Part shown: positions 34,167-38,573 of the stretch, piece by piece
Numbering within the stretch: the first letter of the stretch is position 1
Layout of the letters: the number at the start of each line of letters is the position of its first letter
DNA from: Candidatus Dependentiae bacterium
GTDB lineage: Bacteria > Babelota > Babeliae > Babelales > UASB340
Length of the DNA: 38,573 nucleotides
Direction: 5' to 3'
Assembly: GCA_018897535.1 (NCBI GenBank)
Contig: JAHIKO010000020.1
Location: forward strand, 1-38,573
The notes under the pieces: model-generated
The model's input: only the letters and a program-made list of their open reading frames with translations
Told to the model about the DNA's origin: nothing
Databases searched by the model: none
Position numbers and translations under genes: made by a program

Positions 34167-36986
34167 GTGCATAGAATTAAAAAAGATGCCCTTTTTTTAA
34201 TAGACGGCTCTTACATTTTGTATAGGTCCTATTATGGTTTGCGTCCGTTACAAACTTCAAGCGGTATTAGCGTGCAAGCAGTTTATGGCTTTTGTCGTAC
34301 AATAAAAAGACTTATAGATATTTTTGATCCACAGTATTTTGCAATTGTTTGGGATAGTAAAGGTAAAACTTTTAGATCTGAAATTTATGAGCCATACAAA
34401 GCCACACGTCAAGCACCACCAAGTGATTTATTTGTACAAAAAGAATATATAACTGAATTCGCAAAAAATATTGAACTGAAGCAGGTCGCAAAAATTGGAT
34501 TTGAAGCTGATGATTTAATCGGTTCTATTGCAAAAGATTATCGCGGTGAGCAGGTGGTTATAGTTGGTCCGGACAAAGATTTATATCAGCTTTTATCTGA
34601 CAAAATAATAATTTATGATCCATTTAAAGAAGAAATAATTGATGCTAAAAGTTTTGAAAAAGCTAAGGGCTTGAGCCCTGAAAAAGTACCATTTTATTAT
34701 GCTTTACTTGGTGATACTTCTGATAATATTCCGGGTGTTTTTGGAATTGGTAAAAAGACGGCCTTAGATTTAGTTAATCAATTTGAATCGCTGGAAGATC
34801 TTTATGAAAATTTAGATAAAATAAAAAAAGAAAGAACTCAAAATTTACTCAGCGAAAATAAAGAGAATGCTTTTTTAAGTTTAAAACTTTTTTTATTAAA
34901 ATATTATGACTTGGCATTACACAAAAAAGATTTTGAATTCGATAAAAATAATTTAATAAAGGCGGCTGAAATATTTGAAAAACTTGAATTTAAGTCTTTG
35001 TTAAATGATTTAAAAAAAATATTTGGTCATAAGGCTGTAGAACCTTATATTGGGATTCAGGAAAAAGTTGAGGATAAAAAACAGGCTATCCAACTTTCGT
35101 TATTTGATAGTTTTAAAAAAAATGATGACATTGTGTTGGAAGTAGATAAAAGAAAAAAAACAGAGTGGGACTGCCATATAGTATTAAACGAAGAGTCTCT
35201 TGATAAGTTAATTGAAAAATTAAAAAACGCTGATGAAATTGCAATAGACACGGAAACTACAGGGATTAGGCCACTGCGTGACGAATTAGTTGGAATATCT
35301 TTTGCTTTTAATAAGAACGAAGCCTATTATATCCCGCTTGCTCATGAAGATGGCTCTGTAAAACAGCTTGATCTTAAATCTACACTTGAAAAATTAAAAT
35401 CAATATTTTTAAGCAATAAGATTGAAAAAATATTTCATAATGCCAAGTTTGATTTGCTTGTTTTAAAGCAATATGGCGCAGATTTTAAAAATGTTAAATT
35501 TGATACTTTGATAGCTGCAAGTTTACTAAAAAAAGAAGATGAAAAAATTAATTTAAAGGTATTATCTGTAAAATATCTTAATGAGCCAATGAGTACTTTT
35601 GAGCAAATTTTAAAAAATAAGTATAAAACATTTAACCAGGTTCCTATAAAAGAAGCTTCCGAATATGCAGCCTATGATGCATTACAAACATTTAAATTAA
35701 AACCCATACTTGAAAAAGAATTAAAAAATAATTCTAAGCTATATAAAATATTTATTGATTTGGAAATGCCATTATCTTTTGTTTTGTTTGATATGGAATT
35801 ATGCGGAATTAAACTTGATCCGGACAAATTAAAAGAAATAGGCAAAGAAATAACACATGATTTAAAAACTGTCGAACGAAAAATATTTGCATTTATAGAA
35901 GAAAACTATAATAAAAAATATCAAGATATAAATTTAAATTCTCCTCAGCAGGTGCAGGAACTTTTATTTGATGTTTTAAAATTGCCTGTAGTAAAAAAAA
36001 CGCATAAAGGGACTCGTGGAACTGATCAAGAAGTTCTTGAGGAATTAAGTAAAATTCATCCAATACCCGGACTTATTTTAAATTATCGAGAGTTATCAAA
36101 ATTATTAAGTACTTATGTACAAACGCTAATAGATGAAATAAACCCAAATACAGGAAAAGTACATACATCTTATAGCCAAACAATGGTGGCTACAGGCAGA
36201 CTTTCAAGTTCAAACCCTAATTTACAAAATATACCGGTCTCGTCTGATCATGGTATAAAAATTAGATCGGCATTTTTGGCCGATAAGGGTATGTCTTTTT
36301 TATCTGCAGACTATTCACAGATAGAACTTCGTGTTTTAGCTCATATGACAAAAGATAAACATTTAATAGAAGCTTTTGAGCAAGATATTGATATTCACTC
36401 AAAAACGGCAAGCCAAATATTTAATGTTTCTATCGATGAAGTTACACATGAACAAAGACAGGTAGGTAAAAAAATAAATTTTAGTATTATTTACGGATTG
36501 ACACCATATGGATTGTCTAAAGATTTGGATATTAAACCATCTCAGGCAAAAGAATATATAGATAAATACTTTCAAGTATATAAGGGTGTTGCCTCCTGGA
36601 TAGAATCTACTATTGAGAAAGCTAAAGAAGATGGCTTTACTCAAACATTAATGGGGCGGCGTAGGTATGTTTCAGGTTTGCATGAGCAGAATAAAAATTT
36701 GTATCAAGCAGCTGCAAGAATTGCCGTAAATAGTCCGGTGCAAGGTACTTCAGCCGAATTAATAAAAAAAGCTATGATAAATATTCATAAAAAGCTGGAA
36801 GAGAAGTACCAGAGCGCAAAAATTATATTACAAATTCACGATGAATTGGTTCTTCAGGTTCCAAATGAACAGGTCGATTTTGTTGAAAAAATTATTAAAA
36901 AAGAGATGGAAACTGTTGAAAATTGGATAATTCCGTTAAAAGTGGCTACAAAAATTGGCAAGAATTGGGAGTCTGTAACTAAATAA
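34167..36986 (+). CDS. polA: DNA polymerase I
   Basis: A 939-residue polymerase with all three domains. Residues 1-290 are the 5'-3' flap nuclease (FLIDGSYILYRSYYG, EADDLIG, GDTSDNIPGVFGIGKKTA). The proofreading domain is complete, with DTETTGI, FHNAKFDLLVL and EYAAYDALQT, so the enzyme should edit. The polymerase domain has SQTMVATGRLSSSNPNLQNI, motif A (DYSQIELRVLAH), motif B (KKINFSIIYGLTPYGLS) and motif C (QIHDELVLQVP). The Phe of motif B is conserved. The start is GTG at 34167 with AGGA seven bases upstream; an ATG two bases earlier is out of frame. It works in replication and repair. It is followed by a promoter for rpmA. Confidence 0.98.
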   Translation: MHRIKKDALFLIDGSYILYRSYYGLRPLQTSSGISVQAVYGFCRTIKRLIDIFDPQYFAIVWDSKGKTFRSEIYEPYKATRQAPPSDLFVQKEYITEFAKNIELKQVAKIGFEADDLIGSIAKDYRGEQVVIVGPDKDLYQLLSDKIIIYDPFKEEIIDAKSFEKAKGLSPEKVPFYYALLGDTSDNIPGVFGIGKKTALDLVNQFESLEDLYENLDKIKKERTQNLLSENKENAFLSLKLFLLKYYDLALHKKDFEFDKNNLIKAAEIFEKLEFKSLLNDLKKIFGHKAVEPYIGIQEKVEDKKQAIQLSLFDSFKKNDDIVLEVDKRKKTEWDCHIVLNEESLDKLIEKLKNADEIAIDTETTGIRPLRDELVGISFAFNKNEAYYIPLAHEDGSVKQLDLKSTLEKLKSIFLSNKIEKIFHNAKFDLLVLKQYGADFKNVKFDTLIAASLLKKEDEKINLKVLSVKYLNEPMSTFEQILKNKYKTFNQVPIKEASEYAAYDALQTFKLKPILEKELKNNSKLYKIFIDLEMPLSFVLFDMELCGIKLDPDKLKEIGKEITHDLKTVERKIFAFIEENYNKKYQDINLNSPQQVQELLFDVLKLPVVKKTHKGTRGTDQEVLEELSKIHPIPGLILNYRELSKLLSTYVQTLIDEINPNTGKVHTSYSQTMVATGRLSSSNPNLQNIPVSSDHGIKIRSAFLADKGMSFLSADYSQIELRVLAHMTKDKHLIEAFEQDIDIHSKTASQIFNVSIDEVTHEQRQVGKKINFSIIYGLTPYGLSKDLDIKPSQAKEYIDKYFQVYKGVASWIESTIEKAKEDGFTQTLMGRRRYVSGLHEQNKNLYQAAARIAVNSPVQGTSAELIKKAMINIHKKLEEKYQSAKIILQIHDELVLQVPNEQVDFVEKIIKKEMETVENWIIPLKVATKIGKNWESVTK

Positions 36987-36991
36987 ACCCT

Positions 36992-37020
36992 TTGACTTTT
37001 GTTGAAAAACAAGGCACAAT
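36992..37020 (+). promoter_or_regulatory. Candidate promoter for rpmA-secF
   Basis: TTGACT (36992-36997) and CACAAT (37015-37020) are separated by 17 bases. They lie 97 bases upstream of the rpmA start, right after the polA stop. The -35 matches five of six consensus bases and the -10 four of six. It suits an independent ribosomal-protein transcript. Confidence 0.45.
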
Positions 37021-37117
37021 ATTTTTGTCTTTTTTAGGCAAATTCGTTAAAAATAGAAAATATAAAGTTTGTAAGATCTTTTTAATTATTTCTTATTAAA
37101 AATAAAGGATATTTAAG

Positions 37118-37378
37118 ATGGCAACGAGTAAAACCGGTGGTTCAACTAGTAATGGTCGCGAGAGTCAAAGTAAACGTTTAGGCTGTAAAAAATTTGCAGG
37201 TGAAGTTGTAATACCTGGAAATATTTTATTTCGCCAAAGAGGAACAAAGATTCATCCCGGCAACGGAGTAAAAATAGGCAAAGATGACACTCTTTTTGCT
37301 GTAAAATCCGGATTTGTAAAATATTACAAAGGGTTAAAAGGCAGACAGTTTGTTTCAGTTATTGATCAATTGGCTTAG
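37118..37378 (+). CDS. rpmA: Ribosomal protein bL27
   Basis: An 86-residue protein of the 50S subunit, whose flexible N-terminus reaches the peptidyl-transferase centre. GGSTSNGRESQSKRLG is the classical start and FRQRGTKIHPGNGVKIGKDD the conserved core. No N-terminal cleavable extension is seen (it begins MATSKTGGS), unlike the Firmicutes form. The usual partner rplU (bL21) is not adjacent, nor is obgE; secF follows instead. The ATG has AAGGA about nine bases upstream. Confidence 0.98.
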   Translation: MATSKTGGSTSNGRESQSKRLGCKKFAGEVVIPGNILFRQRGTKIHPGNGVKIGKDDTLFAVKSGFVKYYKGLKGRQFVSVIDQLA

Positions 37379-37400
37379 TTTTTAAGGAAGAGTAGGAATC

Positions 37401-38285
37401 ATGATTGATTTTTTAAAGTACAAATCAGCCTGTATATTTTTTTCATTGGTATTAATAGCTTCAGGTGTTGTTGCTTATTTTATGCAAGGTGGATTTAAAT
37501 ATGCAATAGATTTTGCCGGCGGCGCAGAAATTAATATTTCTTTTGAAAAAAGCATAGATATTGGTGTTTTAAGAGATGCAATTTCAAGCCAAGGTTGGCA
37601 GGATTCAGTAATTCAAAGCGTTGGTAAAGACGGCAAAAATTTTATCGTAAAACTTGGCGGTGTTACTGTTGAGGGTCTTGAAGATAAATTTAGAATGGCT
37701 GTTGATGCTGCGACTCCTGGAAACACAATGACTGTTAATCATATTGATTGGATTGGCGCTGAAGTTGGCAAAGATATGAAAAAGAATGCAATTTTTGCAG
37801 TATTGTTATCTATTCTTGCCATATTGTTATATGTTGCAATAAGATCAAAATTTGCTTACGGTGTTGGAGCTGTTGTTGCATTATGTCATGATATGCTTGC
37901 AGTTCTTGTTTGTATATTGCTATTTAAAGAACAAATGTCTTTGTCTGTTTTAGCTGCAATATTGGCAATATTAGGTTATTCAATAAATGATACTATCGTA
38001 ATATTTAGCAGAATTCGTGATAATGTTAAAAAAATGAAAGATCATACTTTAAATGATATTGTAAATGTTAGTATAAACCAGACATTGAGAAGAACTTTAC
38101 TTACAAGTTTTGCAACATTACTTTCAGTAATAGCTTTTTACGTTTTGGGTGGTGAATCATTAAGAGGATTTTCTTTTGTAATGATGCTTGGTATTATTTT
38201 TGGAACATATTCTTCCATTTATATTGCAAGTCCTGTTATGATATATATTGAGCAACGAGCCGCTCATAAAAAAGAGGTTCTTTAA
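37401..38285 (+). CDS. secF: Protein translocase subunit SecF
   Basis: A 294-residue membrane protein that, with SecD, uses the proton gradient to pull exported proteins through SecYEG. It has one N-terminal helix, a periplasmic domain starting with the DFAGGAEI motif (DFxGG), and then five helices. LGYSINDTIVIFSRIRDNV and the INQTLRRTLLTSFATLLSV stretch are the conserved cores. The ATG has AGGA nearby. No secD or yajC is in the window, although secF usually follows secD. The number of exported proteins here makes this subunit relevant. Confidence 0.95.
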   Translation: MIDFLKYKSACIFFSLVLIASGVVAYFMQGGFKYAIDFAGGAEINISFEKSIDIGVLRDAISSQGWQDSVIQSVGKDGKNFIVKLGGVTVEGLEDKFRMAVDAATPGNTMTVNHIDWIGAEVGKDMKKNAIFAVLLSILAILLYVAIRSKFAYGVGAVVALCHDMLAVLVCILLFKEQMSLSVLAAILAILGYSINDTIVIFSRIRDNVKKMKDHTLNDIVNVSINQTLRRTLLTSFATLLSVIAFYVLGGESLRGFSFVMMLGIIFGTYSSIYIASPVMIYIEQRAAHKKEVL

Positions 38286-38334
38286 TAAAAATTTAATGGA
38301 GGTTATTTTAAATTTGTGGAGGGTTTAAAATCTG

Positions 38335-38573
38335 ATGAATAATTCAAAAAAGTCTCTAAGAGGTAAATTAATGATACGTGATGACAAAGAATTAAAAAAT
38401 GATTTGGATCAAGATTTGAATAATGATGAACAAAGATTTAATCAAGATGATCAAAATTCTGATTCTAAGGTAGGTATTTTTGTTGGTAATGAGGATGAAA
38501 TTGCCACAAGTAGTCCTGCAAGAGGTGGATATAAAAGAAAAGTTCGCACTGAAAAAAAAGAGGTTTCTTCAAA
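38335..38573 (+). CDS. Unidentified protein, N-terminal part only
   Basis: The frame is open from ATG 38335 to the right edge (79 residues). The visible part is very polar: MNNSKKSLRGKL, then a D-, N- and Q-rich acidic stretch (DLDQDLNNDEQRFNQDDQN), then SSPARGGYKRKVRTEKK. It has no signal peptide and is probably a disordered N-terminal extension of a larger cytosolic protein. A GGAGGG site lies 12 bases upstream, a little distant. No family can be assigned from this part. It follows secF by 49 bases in the same direction. Confidence 0.5.
   Translation, partial: MNNSKKSLRGKLMIRDDKELKNDLDQDLNNDEQRFNQDDQNSDSKVGIFVGNEDEIATSSPARGGYKRKVRTEKKEVSS

Noticed and set aside
38297..38329. Ten-codon mini frame before the last gene
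   Set aside because: It has no ribosome site and is too short to judge; it is probably chance.
1..38573. tRNA, rRNA or insertion-sequence genes
   Set aside because: I read the gaps for cloverleaf-like or rRNA-like segments and for transposase motifs and found none.

Overview
The window is A+T-rich (roughly a quarter to 30% G+C by eye), almost fully coding, and comes from a Gram-negative-type bacterium. It carries outer-membrane beta-barrel proteins, lipoproteins, a class A penicillin-binding protein, MurG and SecF. The mix of a reduced-looking housekeeping set, a lone BioY biotin importer, a membrane pyrophosphatase, many secreted proteins of unknown function and an exported eukaryotic-like protein kinase suggests a host-associated, probably intracellular lineage. 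Candidatus Dependentiae (TM6) is my best guess. This is inference; no rRNA or tRNA gene is present to confirm it. No gene-free stretch exceeds 300 bases, and I saw no IS element, CRISPR array, rRNA or tRNA.

Layout. 1-4559 (minus): a NamZ-like (DUF1343) secreted protein, RecO, and a large MscK-like mechanosensitive channel running off the left edge. 4711-5841 (plus): a secreted protein with an MltA/3D-like C-terminus, divergent from the NamZ-like gene. A bidirectional terminator separates it from hppA (minus). 8031-9258 (plus): a strong promoter with repeats, a DUF2975/XRE-regulator pair (YoaS/YozG-like) and a small secreted protein. 9394-16676 (plus): bioY (carrying a G+C-rich palindromic insert in frame), a PBP1A, a secreted probable barrel protein and a 1082-residue exported coiled-coil protein, closed by a clear terminator. 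16710-21224 (minus): aspS, an NtrY-like histidine kinase, an FKBP lipoprotein and a HIT hydrolase as one tight operon. 21366-25494 (minus): a large outer-membrane protein and an animal-type transketolase. 25583-28628 (plus): a DUF721/DciA-like protein, a TPR lipoprotein and a C-terminally short MurG. 28653-31442 (minus): the secreted kinase and gpmI. 31526-32643 (plus): a small secreted protein and rsmE. 32644-34075 (minus): ruvX, a zinc-ribbon microprotein and tsaB. 34167-38573 (plus): polA, rpmA, secF and the start of an unidentified gene.

How the genes fit together. Cell-wall genes recur (PBP1A, MurG, MltA-like, NamZ-like), so this organism appears to build and remodel murein. Energy and carbon genes (membrane pyrophosphatase, transketolase, phosphoglycerate mutase) point to sugar-phosphate metabolism with pyrophosphate recovery.

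The best leads for something undescribed are: the exported kinase, whose catalytic lysine is absent from the usual place with a lysine in the glycine loop as in WNK kinases; the palindromic element inside bioY; the truncated MurG ending in a terminator hairpin; the degenerate NamZ-like protein opposite an MltA-like protein; and the coiled-coil/barrel pair behind PBP1A.
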